DNA from: Cellulosimicrobium sp. ES-005
Lineage (GTDB): Bacteria > Actinomycetota > Actinomycetes > Actinomycetales > Cellulomonadaceae
Direction: 5' to 3'
DNA length: 64,000 nt
Assembly (NCBI RefSeq): GCF_040448685.1
Contig: NZ_CP159290.1
Coordinates: 1,116,001-1,180,000 of the forward strand
Under the pieces are notes generated by a model. The model was given only the letters and a program-made list of their open reading frames with translations, was not told where the DNA came from and did no database searches. How positions within the stretch are numbered: the first letter of the stretch is position 1; every line of letters starts with the position of its first letter. Positions 1-9,910 of this stretch are shown here, piece by piece. A program made the position numbers and the translations under genes.

Positions 1-216
1 GAGAAGATCATCGACACGTACGCCGCCGCGACGCAGCACGTCGACCAGGGCCTGAGCCTCACGCTGTTCTTCAAGGACACGGTCACGACGCGCGACGTCA
101 ACCGCGCGCAGATCTACGCGTGGCGCAAGGGCATCAAGACGCTCTACTACATCCGTCTCCGCCAGATGGCCCTGGAGGGCACGGAGGTCGAGGGTTGCGT
201 CAGCTGCATGCTGTAG
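1..216 (+). CDS. nrdE: Ribonucleoside-diphosphate reductase alpha subunit, class Ib (C-terminal part)
   Basis: This is the last 71 codons of the large subunit of class Ib ribonucleotide reductase, which reduces NDPs to dNDPs in the cytoplasm. The frame is open from base 1 and ends at TAG 214-216. The peptide has the conserved [10 protein letters not shown] stretch and finishes in CVSCML; the terminal Cys pair is the swinging-arm thiol pair that is re-reduced by NrdH or thioredoxin. The 5' part lies outside the window. The small-subunit gene nrdF follows 138 bp downstream, the usual order. Confidence 0.95.
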   Translation, partial: EKIIDTYAAATQHVDQGLSLTLFFKDTVTTRDVNRAQIYAWRKGIKTLYYIRLRQMALEGTEVEGCVSCML

Positions 217-1335
<1,119 letters not shown>

Positions 1336-1370
1336 GCCGCTCTCAGGAGCAGCAGGCCGGAGCACGTCGA

Positions 1371-1410
1371 AGGGGCCCGGAGCCGCAGGACGCTGCGGCT
1401 CCGGGCCCCT
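1371..1410. terminator. Bidirectional hairpin between nrdF and the hydrolase
   Basis: A perfect 18-bp stem (1371-1388 with 1393-1410) with a 4-nt loop sits between the converging ends of nrdF (+) and the alpha/beta hydrolase (-). It lacks a clear U-tract, as is common in high-GC actinobacteria. Confidence 0.75.
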
Positions 1411-1413
1411 CGC

Positions 1414-2253
1414 TCACCGTCCGGCACCGGACGGTTCGAGCGCCGACCTCGCCAGGAAGTCCCTCAGCAGGCGGACGAACTCCGGAGCGTGCTCCACCGC
1501 CGGCACGTGCCCGCATCGCCCGAGCACGTGCAGGCGGACGTCGCTCAGGTGATCGAGGAGCGGCAGCGCCGTGGTCCTCAAGGGGGTGACGCGGTCCTGC
1601 GCGCCGTGGACGAGCAGGACGGGCGCGCGGACCGCGGAGAGCTGACGCGTCGACAGGGTCAGGTCCTCCGACCACCGCGCCCGGGGCGGCGGGAACATCG
1701 ACGCGAACGCCTCCGCCCCGGCGCGCATCGCGGCCGCCCGTGCGTCGACGGCCGACCCGGTGACGTGCGCCGGGTCGAGGAACAGCCGGCTCAGCATCTC
1801 CCGCGCCCCGGCTCGGTCGGGGGAGGCGGCCCAGACGGCGTCGAGGTCCGCCGACAGGGGCGCCCCCGGTGCGCCCATCGCCGAGACACCCACGACGGAC
1901 GTGACGTTCCGGGGGCGTGCGGCCGCCAGCGCCAGAGCCACGGCACCACCCATCGAGTGCCCCACCACGGCGTAGGACTCGAGGCCGAGGGCGTCCATGA
2001 GACCCGCGGCCTGGTCGGTCCACACGCGCAGCCCGCCCCGCGAGCCCGGTGGGAGCGGCGTCCTCCCGAAGCCCGCGTGGTCCGGAGCGACGACGCGCCA
2101 GGAAGAGCGCAGCGACTCGGCGGTCGCTGCCCAGGCCCCGGACCCGGTGGTGCCGGGGCCCGAGCCGTGCAGCAACAGGACCGCCGGCCCCTCTCCGTCC
2201 TCGACCACGTGGACGGGAGAGCCCGCGACGGCGACGGTCCGGCTCGTCGTCAC
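1414..2253 (-). CDS. Alpha/beta hydrolase, meta-cleavage-product-hydrolase-like
   Basis: A 279-aa cytoplasmic alpha/beta-fold hydrolase. The N-terminal LLLHGSGPG oxyanion-hole segment resembles MhpC/HsaD/BphD carbon-carbon hydrolases. The nucleophile is Ser100 in VVGHSMGG; the acid Asp is in HGAQDRVTP and the base His in GRCGHVP. The start is GTG 2251-2253, 19 bp after the DJ-1 gene stop, with only a weak AGGTTCC upstream, so translation may be coupled. Together with the GntR and DJ-1 genes it forms a likely three-gene minus-strand operon. The real substrate is unknown; an esterase or epoxide-hydrolase-type activity is equally possible. Confidence 0.8.
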   Translation of the reverse strand: MTTSRTVAVAGSPVHVVEDGEGPAVLLLHGSGPGTTGSGAWAATAESLRSSWRVVAPDHAGFGRTPLPPGSRGGLRVWTDQAAGLMDALGLESYAVVGHSMGGAVALALAAARPRNVTSVVGVSAMGAPGAPLSADLDAVWAASPDRAGAREMLSRLFLDPAHVTGSAVDARAAAMRAGAEAFASMFPPPRARWSEDLTLSTRQLSAVRAPVLLVHGAQDRVTPLRTTALPLLDHLSDVRLHVLGRCGHVPAVEHAPEFVRLLRDFLARSALEPSGAGR

Positions 2254-2272
2254 CGGAACCTGTGACCCGCGC

Positions 2273-2839
2273 TCATGCGTCCGCGCCGACCGACTTGTCG
2301 AAGACCTCCATCATCACGCGGCCGAACTGCGGCATGTCCGGCCAGCCACGGCACGACACGAGGTTGCCGTCGACGACGTCGGGTGCGTCGACGACCGTGG
2401 CCCCGGCGTTCTCCATGTCTCCCGTGATGGGAGGGAAGCAGGCCGTCCGTCGGCCCTTGAGGAGCCCGTAGACCGCGGGGACCTGGGCGCCGTGGCACAC
2501 CAGCGCGATGGGCAGGTCGCGGGCGAAGAAGTGCTCCGTGATGCGGCGGACGTGGGCGTCGACGCGGATCCACTCCGGTGCGCGGCCGCCGGGGATGATG
2601 AGGGCGTCGTACCGCTCGACGTCGACCTCGGCCCACGGCACGTCGACCGGCAGCTTGCGCCCGTTCTTCTCGACGTAGGCGTCGGAGCCGGGGTCGAACT
2701 CGTGGATGACGAGCTGGACGTCGCGCGTCGTCCGCGACGACACGTCGACGTCCCAGCCGCCCTCCTGCACGCGGTAGTACGGATACATCGTGTCGAGCTC
2801 CTCGGCAGCGTCGCCGGTCAGGAGCAGAGCTCTGGGCAC
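2273..2839 (-). CDS. DJ-1/PfpI family protein
   Basis: A 188-aa class I glutamine-amidotransferase-like protein of the DJ-1/PfpI superfamily. The nucleophilic elbow is LVCHGAQV, with the reactive Cys followed by His, and DALIIPGGRAPEW supplies the conserved Gly-Gly strand. Family members include glyoxalases, chaperone-deglycases and hydratases; which one applies here cannot be told. I chose GTG 2837-2839 because GAGGAGAAG lies directly upstream. The longer frame starting at 2947 would run through the palindromic operator at 2878-2891, so it is rejected. In a locus with alcohol and aldehyde dehydrogenases, a role in handling reactive aldehydes is plausible inference. Confidence 0.82.
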   Translation of the reverse strand: MPRALLLTGDAAEELDTMYPYYRVQEGGWDVDVSSRTTRDVQLVIHEFDPGSDAYVEKNGRKLPVDVPWAEVDVERYDALIIPGGRAPEWIRVDAHVRRITEHFFARDLPIALVCHGAQVPAVYGLLKGRRTACFPPITGDMENAGATVVDAPDVVDGNLVSCRGWPDMPQFGRVMMEVFDKSVGADA

Positions 2840-2877
2840 CTGCTTCTCCTCGCACTCGTCGTCGAATGGGATGATCC

Positions 2878-2891
2878 GATCCGATCGGATC
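2878..2891. promoter_or_regulatory. GATC-rich palindromic operator, site 1
   Basis: GATCCGATCGGATC is a perfect 14-bp palindrome, preceded by a further GATCC half. It lies in the 82-bp gap between the end of the GntR gene and the start of the DJ-1 gene. A related palindrome is found before the GntR gene, so this is a likely site for that regulator and implies a separate promoter for DJ-1-hydrolase. Confidence 0.65.
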
Positions 2892-2921
2892 TGCACAGGA
2901 TTCACCGGGCCGCGCGATCCG

Positions 2922-3662
2922 TCAACCCCTCGACGCGTCGTCACCACCCGGTTCCTCGTCGAAGAGCCGGCGGATCCGCTCGCCGGACAGCAGGATGTGC
3001 CGGCGCATCGCGTAGGCGGCGGCGTCGGGGTCCCGCGCGGCGACCGCGGCGAGGACCTCCTCGTGCTCGCTCGTGGCGAGGTCGGTGACCTGGGCGTCGT
3101 AGACCAGCCGGAAGAGGTGCACGTGCGCGTGCATCCGGGCGAGGGCCTCGTGGATCACGCGGTTCCCGCCGCTCCTGGCGACGACGTCGTGGAAGGCGGC
3201 GTCGAGCAGCCCGAACTCGCCGTACGCCGTGTGCCCGTCGGACAGCGTCGCCATCTCGTCCAGCACCGCGCGGAGCCTGGCCAGCTGCTTCGTCGAGGCG
3301 CGCTCCGCCGCCATCCGCGCCGCTGCCGGCTCGAGCAGCAGGCGCGCCTCGAGCATGTCCTCGAACCGGTCGCGCGTGATCTGCGGGGGGATCCGGTAGC
3401 CGGCGTTGGGGACGCGGACGACGAGGTCGTCCGCCTCCAGGCGGTTCAGCGCGTCCCGGATCGGCGTCTGCGAGACCCCCAGCTCGCGCGCCAGGGCGTC
3501 GACGGTGACGCGGGAACCGGGCTCGATCCGCTGCGACATCAGCTGGGTGAGCAGCGTGTCGTAGACGTGGTCGGCGGGCCGCCTGCGAGCCTTCTTCGCC
3601 ACCGGCTCGCGCCGGTCCTCGTCGGTCCGCTCGTCGCGCTCGTCGGTCGCTAGCGTGTCCAC
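2922..3662 (-). CDS. GntR-family (FadR/FCD-type) transcriptional regulator
   Basis: A 246-aa regulator. After a charged N-terminal tail, a winged helix-turn-helix (about residues 30-95) has the family pattern: RPADHVYDTLLTQLMS, then SRVTVDALARELGVSQTPIR and DALNRLEADDLV. The C-terminal all-helical FCD ligand-binding domain (about 110-230) carries the metal-type residues Asp in DAAFHDVVA and His in MRRHILLSGE. GTG 3660-3662 is chosen with AAAGGAG upstream. It is divergent from the dehydrogenase-ABC operon; palindromes at 3741-3754 and 2878-2891 flank it. It is probably an autoregulated repressor of this locus, released by a small carboxylate or related catabolite. Confidence 0.9.
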   Translation of the reverse strand: MDTLATDERDERTDEDRREPVAKKARRRPADHVYDTLLTQLMSQRIEPGSRVTVDALARELGVSQTPIRDALNRLEADDLVVRVPNAGYRIPPQITRDRFEDMLEARLLLEPAAARMAAERASTKQLARLRAVLDEMATLSDGHTAYGEFGLLDAAFHDVVARSGGNRVIHEALARMHAHVHLFRLVYDAQVTDLATSEHEEVLAAVAARDPDAAAYAMRRHILLSGERIRRLFDEEPGGDDASRG

Positions 3663-3740
3663 CTCGTGCGGGCTCCTTTCGTGCGCCGGGCAGAAGAACC
3701 TGTTGACACCGGCTGTTCGACTGCTCCATGATCTGGATCG

Positions 3741-3754
3741 GATCGGATCCGATC
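3741..3754. promoter_or_regulatory. GATC-rich palindromic operator, site 2
   Basis: GATCGGATCCGATC is a perfect 14-bp palindrome within a longer run of GATCGGATC-type repeats (about 3730-3762). It lies in the 180-bp region between the divergent GntR gene (start 3662) and the alcohol dehydrogenase operon (start 3843), and has the same composition as the palindrome at 2878-2891. I see no other element in the rest of this intergenic region. Confidence 0.7.
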
Positions 3755-3842
3755 GTATCGGAACGAGTGCACCTGTCGTGACCAAGGGCGGTCGCGAATC
3801 GACCGCAGTTCTCACTCCACCCTCTATCTCCCGGAGTTTCCC

Positions 3843-5111
3843 ATGGGCATCCTCGGTTTTCTGCGCGGGCCGCGAGAGGTCTTGTTCGGCCCAGGGCAGC
3901 GGTACGCCCTCGGGACGGTGACCGCGTCCCTCGGGTCCCGAGCCCTCGTCTGCACCGACGCTCGCTTCGGGGGGACGGACGAGTTCGCGGAGCTGGTCCG
4001 GCTGATCGAGGGCGCCGGCGTCCACGTGACCGTGTTCGCGGAGGTGCTGCCCGACGTCCCGGTGCACCAGGTGGCCGAGTGCGCCGCGCTCGCGCACCGC
4101 GTGCGGCCCGACGTCGTCGTCGGCATGGGTGGAGGCAGCTGCCTCGACCTCGCGAAGGCGGTGGCCGTGGTGATCGCCCATGGCGGGCAGGCCTCCGACT
4201 ACTACGGCGAGCTCCGCGTCCCGGGCCCGGTGGTCCCCGTGGTCGCCCTGCCCACCACGGCGGGCACCGGGTCGGAGGTGACGCCGGTGGCGGTGCTGAC
4301 CGACCCCGGGCGCGTCAGCAAGGTCGGCATCTCCAGCCCGCACCTCGTCCCGCACACGGCCGTGTGCGACCCGGAGCTCACGCTCGGGTGCCCCCCGTCG
4401 CTCACCGCGAGCGCGGGGGCCGACGCGTTCTCGCACGCGGTCGAGTCGTTCACCGCGGTTCGTCGGACGGCGACCCCGGAGCTCGCCACCGAGCGTGTCT
4501 TCGTCGGCAAGAACGCGCTCACCGACACGTACGCGCTCCTGGGGGTGCGCCTCGTCGCCGAGAACCTGCGGCGCGTCGTGGAGGCCCCGGGCGACGCCGA
4601 GGCCCGCGAGGCGATGATGCTCGGGGCGACCGCGGGAGGCTTCGCCCTCGGCAGCGCCGGCACCGCCGCGGCGCACGCGCTCCAGTACCCGGTCGGGGCG
4701 CTCACCCACACCCCGCACGGGGTCGGCGTCGGCGCCCTCCTGCCGTACGTGATGGAGTACAACCGACCCGCCCGCGTCCCCGAGCTGGCCGCGGTCGCCG
4801 TGGCGATGGGTGCGAACCCCGACGAGTCTCCCGAGGTCCTGGCCGACGAGGCGATCGAGCGGAGCGCCGCCCTGCTGCGGTCCGTGGGGATCCCGTCGAC
4901 CCTCGCGGAGATCGGCCTGCCGTCCGACCGGCTGCGCTGGACCGCCGAGCAGGCGTTCCAGGCCACGAGGCTGGTCGAGAACAACCCCCGCCCGCTCGAC
5001 GTCGACGCCCTGGAACGCATCGTGCGTGCCGCGTACTCCGGCGACCGGCGCTCGCTGCGAGAAGAAGCCCGGCCCCAGGCGGCCACGACCACGACGGCAG
5101 GTGTGCGATGA
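3843..5111 (+). CDS. Iron-containing alcohol dehydrogenase
   Basis: A 422-aa group III (Fe-ADH) NAD(P)-dependent dehydrogenase. The N-terminal Rossmann half has the diphosphate-binding GMGGGSCLDLAKA followed by ALPTTAGTGSEVTPVAVL. The metal site in the C-terminal half is visible as Asp and His in AGADAFSHAVES and His in THTPHGVGVG. It probably oxidises an imported alcohol or reduces an aldehyde. Its stop overlaps the aldehyde dehydrogenase start by 4 bp (ATGA), so the two should act in sequence. Family members include maleylacetate reductases and 1,3-propanediol and 4-hydroxybutyrate dehydrogenases, so the substrate is open. It is the first gene of a seven-gene operon. Confidence 0.9.
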   Translation: MGILGFLRGPREVLFGPGQRYALGTVTASLGSRALVCTDARFGGTDEFAELVRLIEGAGVHVTVFAEVLPDVPVHQVAECAALAHRVRPDVVVGMGGGSCLDLAKAVAVVIAHGGQASDYYGELRVPGPVVPVVALPTTAGTGSEVTPVAVLTDPGRVSKVGISSPHLVPHTAVCDPELTLGCPPSLTASAGADAFSHAVESFTAVRRTATPELATERVFVGKNALTDTYALLGVRLVAENLRRVVEAPGDAEAREAMMLGATAGGFALGSAGTAAAHALQYPVGALTHTPHGVGVGALLPYVMEYNRPARVPELAAVAVAMGANPDESPEVLADEAIERSAALLRSVGIPSTLAEIGLPSDRLRWTAEQAFQATRLVENNPRPLDVDALERIVRAAYSGDRRSLREEARPQAATTTTAGVR

Positions 5112-6583
5112 CGGTTCTCCACGAGACGATGCGTCCGGTTCTCGACGGGCTCGACGTGCCCACCGACCTGCTGGTGGCGGGGGAGCGGCGCGCGTCGGGC
5201 AGCGGGCGGCGCATCGACGTGCGCGACCCCGCGACGGGCGAGGTCCTCGCGACCGTGGCCGACGCCGACCTCGACGACGCCCGGGCGGCGGTGGGCGCGG
5301 CCGCCGACGCGGCCGCCGCGTGGGCGGCGACCTCTCCCCGCCACCGTGCGGAGATCCTCGTGCGAGCGTTCGAGCTGATGACCGAGCGGAGCGAGGACCT
5401 CGCCCGCCTGATCGCGCTGGAGAACGGCAAGGCGCTGCCGGACGCGCGGTCCGAGGTGGCGTACGCCGCCGAGTTCTTCCGTTGGTACGCCGAGGAGGGC
5501 GTGCGCCTGCGCGGTCAGCTGGGCCGCTCCCCGAGCGGCGCGAACCGGATGGTGGTGACGTACCAGCCCGTCGGGGTCAGCGTCCTCGTCACGCCGTGGA
5601 ACTTCCCCGCGGCGATGGCGACCCGCAAGATCGCACCGGCCCTGGCAGCGGGATGCACCGCGGTGCTCAAGCCGGCGACGGAGACGCCCCTGACGGCGTA
5701 CGCCGTGGCGGCGCTGCTGGAGCAGGCGGGGATGCCCCCAGGGGTGCTCAACGTCGTCACGACCTCGACCGCGGGCCCCGTCGTCGAGGCGATGCTGTCC
5801 GACCCGCGCACGCGCATGCTGTCGTTCACCGGCTCGACCGAGGTGGGTCGACGGCTGCTGCGCGTCGCCGCGGACCGCGTCCTCAAGTGCGGGATGGAGC
5901 TCGGGGGGAACGCCCCGTTCGTCGTCCTCGACGACGCCGACGTGGACGCGGCGGTCGACGGCGCCATGGTCGCCAAGATGCGCAACGGCGGCCAGGCGTG
6001 CACGGCCGCCAACCGGTTCCTCGTGGCCGACGCCGTGCACGACGTCTTCGTCGAAGGACTCGTCGCCCGGATGGCGGAGGTCACGGTCGGCCCCGGCGTC
6101 GACGAGAGCACCGGGTGCGGACCGCTCATCAACGCCGACGCCGTCCGCAAGGTCGACGAGCTCGTCCGCGACGCGATCGACCGCGGGGCGCGTGCCGTGC
6201 TGGGCGGGGAGCCCGTCGACGGGCCCGGCTGCTTCTACCCGCCGACGGTGCTCGTCGACGTCCCCCGGGACGCACGCCTCCTGCACGAGGAGGTCTTCGG
6301 CCCCGTGGCCCCCGTCGTCCGCGTCGACGACGAGGAGGAGGCGCTCGCCCTGGCGAACGACTCCGAGTTCGGCCTCGTCAGCTACTTGTACACCGGCGAC
6401 CTGGCCCGCGGCCTGCGGCTCTCGGAGCGGCTCGAGTCCGGGATGGTCGGGCTCAACCGCGGACTGGTCTCCGACCCGGCCGCGCCGTTCGGCGGCACCA
6501 AGCAGAGCGGGCTCGGCCGCGAGGGGAGCACGGAAGGTCTCCTCGAGTTCATGGAGGCCCACTACGTCGCCACGTCCTGGTGA
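5108..6583 (+). CDS. NAD(P)-dependent aldehyde dehydrogenase, succinate-semialdehyde-dehydrogenase-like
   Basis: A 491-aa ALDH-superfamily enzyme oxidising an aldehyde to the carboxylate. The catalytic Cys298 sits in NGGQACTAAN and the general base Glu264 in GMELGGNAPF; the cofactor motif VTPWNFPAAM and the FTGSTEVGR turn are present. The pattern is closest to the GabD/succinate-semialdehyde or glycolaldehyde type. The ATG overlaps the preceding stop, so the dehydrogenase pair is translationally coupled. The substrate is presumably the aldehyde made by the upstream alcohol dehydrogenase from the solute carried by the following ABC importer. Confidence 0.9.
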   Translation: MTVLHETMRPVLDGLDVPTDLLVAGERRASGSGRRIDVRDPATGEVLATVADADLDDARAAVGAAADAAAAWAATSPRHRAEILVRAFELMTERSEDLARLIALENGKALPDARSEVAYAAEFFRWYAEEGVRLRGQLGRSPSGANRMVVTYQPVGVSVLVTPWNFPAAMATRKIAPALAAGCTAVLKPATETPLTAYAVAALLEQAGMPPGVLNVVTTSTAGPVVEAMLSDPRTRMLSFTGSTEVGRRLLRVAADRVLKCGMELGGNAPFVVLDDADVDAAVDGAMVAKMRNGGQACTAANRFLVADAVHDVFVEGLVARMAEVTVGPGVDESTGCGPLINADAVRKVDELVRDAIDRGARAVLGGEPVDGPGCFYPPTVLVDVPRDARLLHEEVFGPVAPVVRVDDEEEALALANDSEFGLVSYLYTGDLARGLRLSERLESGMVGLNRGLVSDPAAPFGGTKQSGLGREGSTEGLLEFMEAHYVATSW

Positions 6584-6643
6584 CGGTGAACGAGCAGTAG
6601 CAGCAACAGTCCGGCAACACCGACCCAGGAAGCAGGAGACTCG

Positions 6644-8077
6644 ATGAGGAGCACGATGCGAGCGGGGCACGGATCACTTCCCCGCCGACGGGGGCGGCTG
6701 GCGACGGCCGCGGTCCTGATGGCCATGAGCACCGCGGCGGCCACGGCCGCGTGCGGTGGAGGGGGCGGCACCGCGGAGGCGGGCGGTGGCGCCCAGGCGC
6801 CGGCGACCGTCCCGGAGCTGACCGACGAACCGCTGACCCTGAGCTTCATCTGGTTCGAGTGGCCCCCGGCCCAGGCACTCGAGGACTTCGCGAACGCGGA
6901 GTACACCAAGGAGCGGCCGAACGTGACCGTCGAGGTCAACACCGTGCCGAACGCCAACTGGCACGACGCGATGTTCACGCAGTTCGCGGCACGTCAGACC
7001 GACTTCGACATCGCGGTCCTGGACTCGCAGCACATCGGCGAGGCGGTGACGAACGGCAACATCCTCGACATCACCGACTTCATCGAGGGCAACGTCGAGA
7101 CCGAGGCCTTCGACCCGTACCTCCTGGCCGCGTACGGCCAGTACCCGCAGGCCGAGACGGGCCAGCGGGACGAGGACGCGAGCATGTACGGCCTGCCGCT
7201 GCTCGGCGACACCTGGACGATGATCTACCGGAAGGACCTCATCGGCGACGAGCCGCCGGCGACGTGGGACGAGATGATCTCCGTCGCGGCGCAGTGCCAG
7301 GCCGAGAACCCGGGCGTGAGCGGGCTGGCCTTCCACCAGGCCAACGGCTCCGACGCGGCGGCCGTCACCTACAACACGGTCAACGGCCTGTACGGCGGGA
7401 ACCTGTGGGACGCCGAGGAGCGCCAGATCGAGGGCGTCATCAACGACGAGGCCGGCCAGAAGGCGATGGACGTCCTGGTCAACGAGATGAAGCCGCTCAC
7501 CGCGACGGGCTCCGGGAACTGGTTCATCGACGAGGTCAACGCGGCGGTCGCGCAGGGCAAGGCCTGCATCGCGTTCAACTGGATCGCCGCGAGCGGCGGC
7601 CTGCTCGACCCCGCGCAGTCGACGCTGGGTTCCACGCGCGAGGAGATCCTCGACAAGCTCGGCTTCGCGACCCTGCCGACGCAGGAGACCGACCTGGTGC
7701 CTCTCGGCGGCATGGGGATGCACATCTCGGCGTACGCGCCCGAGGACCGGCAGGCGGAGGCGCTGAACTTCATGAAGTGGTTCCTCCAGGCCGACACCCA
7801 GCAGAAGTGGGCCGCGGCGGGCGGCGTGCCTGCCCGCACCGACGCGCTGCAGTCGCCGGAGTTCCTCGAGGCCGGACCGTTCAACCAGGTGTACGCCGAC
7901 TCCGTGGAGCGCATGCGCGACATGTGGAACGTGCCCGAGTACGCCCGTCTCGTCGACATCGAGAACACGAGCGTGAACGCGGCGCTCAACGGCGCCATGG
8001 ACCCGCAGGAGGCTCTCGACAGCATCGCCGTCGAGCAGCAGGAGGTCCTGGACTCCGGCGGCAGCGGCGGGCTGTGA
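6644..8077 (+). CDS. ABC transporter sugar-type solute-binding lipoprotein
   Basis: A 477-aa family 1 extracellular solute-binding protein (MalE/UgpB type). The N-terminus has a twin-Arg-rich basic region, a hydrophobic stretch and a lipobox around ATAAC followed by a Gly-rich linker, so it should be a membrane-anchored lipoprotein. AGCAGGAGAC precedes the ATG. The mature part shows the typical hinge features (LPLLGDTWTMIYRKDL, WDEMISVAAQC). It is followed by two permeases and two ATPases in the same operon, so it should deliver a sugar, polyol or similar ligand. The ligand cannot be read from sequence. Confidence 0.9.
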   Translation: MRSTMRAGHGSLPRRRGRLATAAVLMAMSTAAATAACGGGGGTAEAGGGAQAPATVPELTDEPLTLSFIWFEWPPAQALEDFANAEYTKERPNVTVEVNTVPNANWHDAMFTQFAARQTDFDIAVLDSQHIGEAVTNGNILDITDFIEGNVETEAFDPYLLAAYGQYPQAETGQRDEDASMYGLPLLGDTWTMIYRKDLIGDEPPATWDEMISVAAQCQAENPGVSGLAFHQANGSDAAAVTYNTVNGLYGGNLWDAEERQIEGVINDEAGQKAMDVLVNEMKPLTATGSGNWFIDEVNAAVAQGKACIAFNWIAASGGLLDPAQSTLGSTREEILDKLGFATLPTQETDLVPLGGMGMHISAYAPEDRQAEALNFMKWFLQADTQQKWAAAGGVPARTDALQSPEFLEAGPFNQVYADSVERMRDMWNVPEYARLVDIENTSVNAALNGAMDPQEALDSIAVEQQEVLDSGGSGGL

Positions 8078-8081
8078 ACCC

Positions 8082-9020
8082 ATGGTCCTGACGAAGAACT
8101 CCCCGGTGCGGGACGGGACGTCGGCGCCGCCCGCACCGGTCCGGGCCCCTCGGCTCGGCGACCGTGGGCTCGCCGTCGCGTTCATCACCCCGGCGATGCT
8201 GCTCCTGCTGGCCATGTCGGTCTTCCCGCTGCTGTGGGCGCTGTTCCTCTCCTTCACCGACTACTCGGCGACGGGCTCCGCACCCGCGGAGTTCGTCGGG
8301 TTCGCGAACTACGTCGACGTCCTGACCTCGCCGGAGGTCAGGCAGCGGGCCCTGACGACCCTCGTGTACGTCGTGTGTGCCGTCACCCTGCAGACGGTGC
8401 TGGGCTTCGGCATCGCCTACCTCATCTCCCGGCGGACGCGTGGTCGTGGGCTTCTCACCACGCTGTTCCTCGTACCGATGATGCTGTCGCCCGTCGTCGT
8501 CGGGCTGTTCTGGCGCTTCATGCTCGACGCGCAGTTCGGCATCGTCAACAGCGTGCTCGGCTCGCTCGGGATCGAGCCGGTGGAGTGGCTCACCCGCCGC
8601 CAGACGGCGATGCTCTCCCTGGTCGTCGTCGACACCTGGCAGTGGACGCCGTTCATCATGCTCATCGCGCTCGCGGGCCTGACCGCGGTCCCCAGGTACC
8701 TGTACGAGGCGGCCTCCATCGACCGGGCGTCGGAGTGGTTCCGGTTCCGCAACATCACCCTGCCGCTGGTGTGGCCGCTGCTCCTCATCGCCGTGATGTT
8801 CCGTGCGATCGAGGCGTTCCGGATGTTCGACCTCGTCTACATCCTCACCAACGGAGGACCCGGCGTCTCGACCGAGACCTTGTCGTTCCACGTCTACAAG
8901 GTCGCGTTCCTCGGGTTCAACACGGGGACCGCGTCGGCCTACGGGATCCTCATGGTGGTCGTCGTCATCGTCCTCGCGCAGCTCTACCTGCGCTACCTGA
9001 ACAAGCTCAAGGAGGGCTGA
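8082..9020 (+). CDS. ABC transporter permease, MalF-type
   Basis: A 312-aa integral membrane component of a CUT1-class carbohydrate importer with about six membrane spans. The cytoplasmic EAA loop reads YLYEAASIDRASEWFRFRNI with the family Gly replaced by Arg, followed by TLPLVWPLL. It starts 4 bp after the binding-protein stop and overlaps the next permease by one base. It pairs with the MalG-type permease to form the channel. Confidence 0.92.
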   Translation: MVLTKNSPVRDGTSAPPAPVRAPRLGDRGLAVAFITPAMLLLLAMSVFPLLWALFLSFTDYSATGSAPAEFVGFANYVDVLTSPEVRQRALTTLVYVVCAVTLQTVLGFGIAYLISRRTRGRGLLTTLFLVPMMLSPVVVGLFWRFMLDAQFGIVNSVLGSLGIEPVEWLTRRQTAMLSLVVVDTWQWTPFIMLIALAGLTAVPRYLYEAASIDRASEWFRFRNITLPLVWPLLLIAVMFRAIEAFRMFDLVYILTNGGPGVSTETLSFHVYKVAFLGFNTGTASAYGILMVVVVIVLAQLYLRYLNKLKEG

Positions 9021-9910
9021 TGGCACGCTCTGCTGACCTGGCCGTTCGCGTACGGCCCGCACGCAGCCCCCGCGGCCGGGTCCGCAAGTCGGTCGAGGTC
9101 GCGCTCCTGGCCGTGCTGGCGGCCGCCATGCTCTTCCCGGTGCTCTGGATGCTCGAGACGTCCGTCAAGGAGAACCGGGACGTCTACGCCGTCCCGGCGA
9201 AGTTCTTCGGCTTCGACATGACCCTGGACCACTACCGAGACGTGTTCGTCGCCTCGGGCGGCGGTGCGTCGGACCTCTCCACCGCGCTGCTCAACTCCGT
9301 CGTGGTCGCCGGGACGTCCACGATCCTGGCCACCGTGCTCGGGGTCCCGGCGGCGTGGGCGTACTCGCGCTTCACGCTGAGGGCGAAGAAGGACCAGATG
9401 TTCTTCATCCTGTCCACGCGGTTCATGCCGCCCGTCGTCGTCGTGATCCCGATCTTCCTCATGTACCGCACGCTCGGGCTCATCGACACCCAGCTCGGCC
9501 TGATCCTCATCTACACGGCCTTCAACGTGCCCTTCACGATCTGGATGATGAAGGGCTTCGTCGACGAGGTGCCACCGGAGTACGAGGACGCGGCGATGCT
9601 CGACGGTCACACGCGCCTCCAGGCGTTCCGGCGCATCACCCTGCCGTTGCTCGTGCCGGGGATCGCCGCCACCGCGGTCTTCGCCCTCATCTTCTCCTGG
9701 AACGAGTTCGTGTACGCGATCTTCCTGACCTCCAGCCAAGAGGTGCGCACCGCACCGCCGGCCATCGCCGGCCTCATCGGCGGCACGACCGTGGACTGGG
9801 GGCTCGTGGCCGCCTCCGCCTGCGTGTTCGCGATCCCGGTGCTCGTCTTCGCCTACCTGGTGCGCAAGCACCTCGTCGCCGGCGTCACGCTCGGGGCGGT
9901 GCGACGCTGA
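9020..9910 (+). CDS. ABC transporter permease, MalG-type
   Basis: A 296-aa second channel subunit with about six membrane spans. The EAA motif is clear: PPEYEDAAMLDGHTRLQAFR, then ITLPLLVPG. ATG 9020 is preceded by AAGGAGGGC inside the upstream gene, and the start shares one base with the upstream stop (TGATG). The stop likewise shares one base with the first ATPase start. This compact spacing implies stoichiometric expression. Confidence 0.92.
   Translation: MARSADLAVRVRPARSPRGRVRKSVEVALLAVLAAAMLFPVLWMLETSVKENRDVYAVPAKFFGFDMTLDHYRDVFVASGGGASDLSTALLNSVVVAGTSTILATVLGVPAAWAYSRFTLRAKKDQMFFILSTRFMPPVVVVIPIFLMYRTLGLIDTQLGLILIYTAFNVPFTIWMMKGFVDEVPPEYEDAAMLDGHTRLQAFRRITLPLLVPGIAATAVFALIFSWNEFVYAIFLTSSQEVRTAPPAIAGLIGGTTVDWGLVAASACVFAIPVLVFAYLVRKHLVAGVTLGAVRR

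Noticed and set aside
2273-2947. Longer DJ-1 frame starting at 2947
   Set aside because: The extra 36 codons translate the GATC palindromic operator; GTG 2839 has a strong GAGGAGAAG upstream.
4202-6670. Long minus-strand open frame opposite the alcohol and aldehyde dehydrogenase genes
   Set aside because: It is low-complexity Arg/Gly/Val-rich with no domain, typical antisense shadow of high-GC genes; the plus-strand proteins have intact catalytic motifs.
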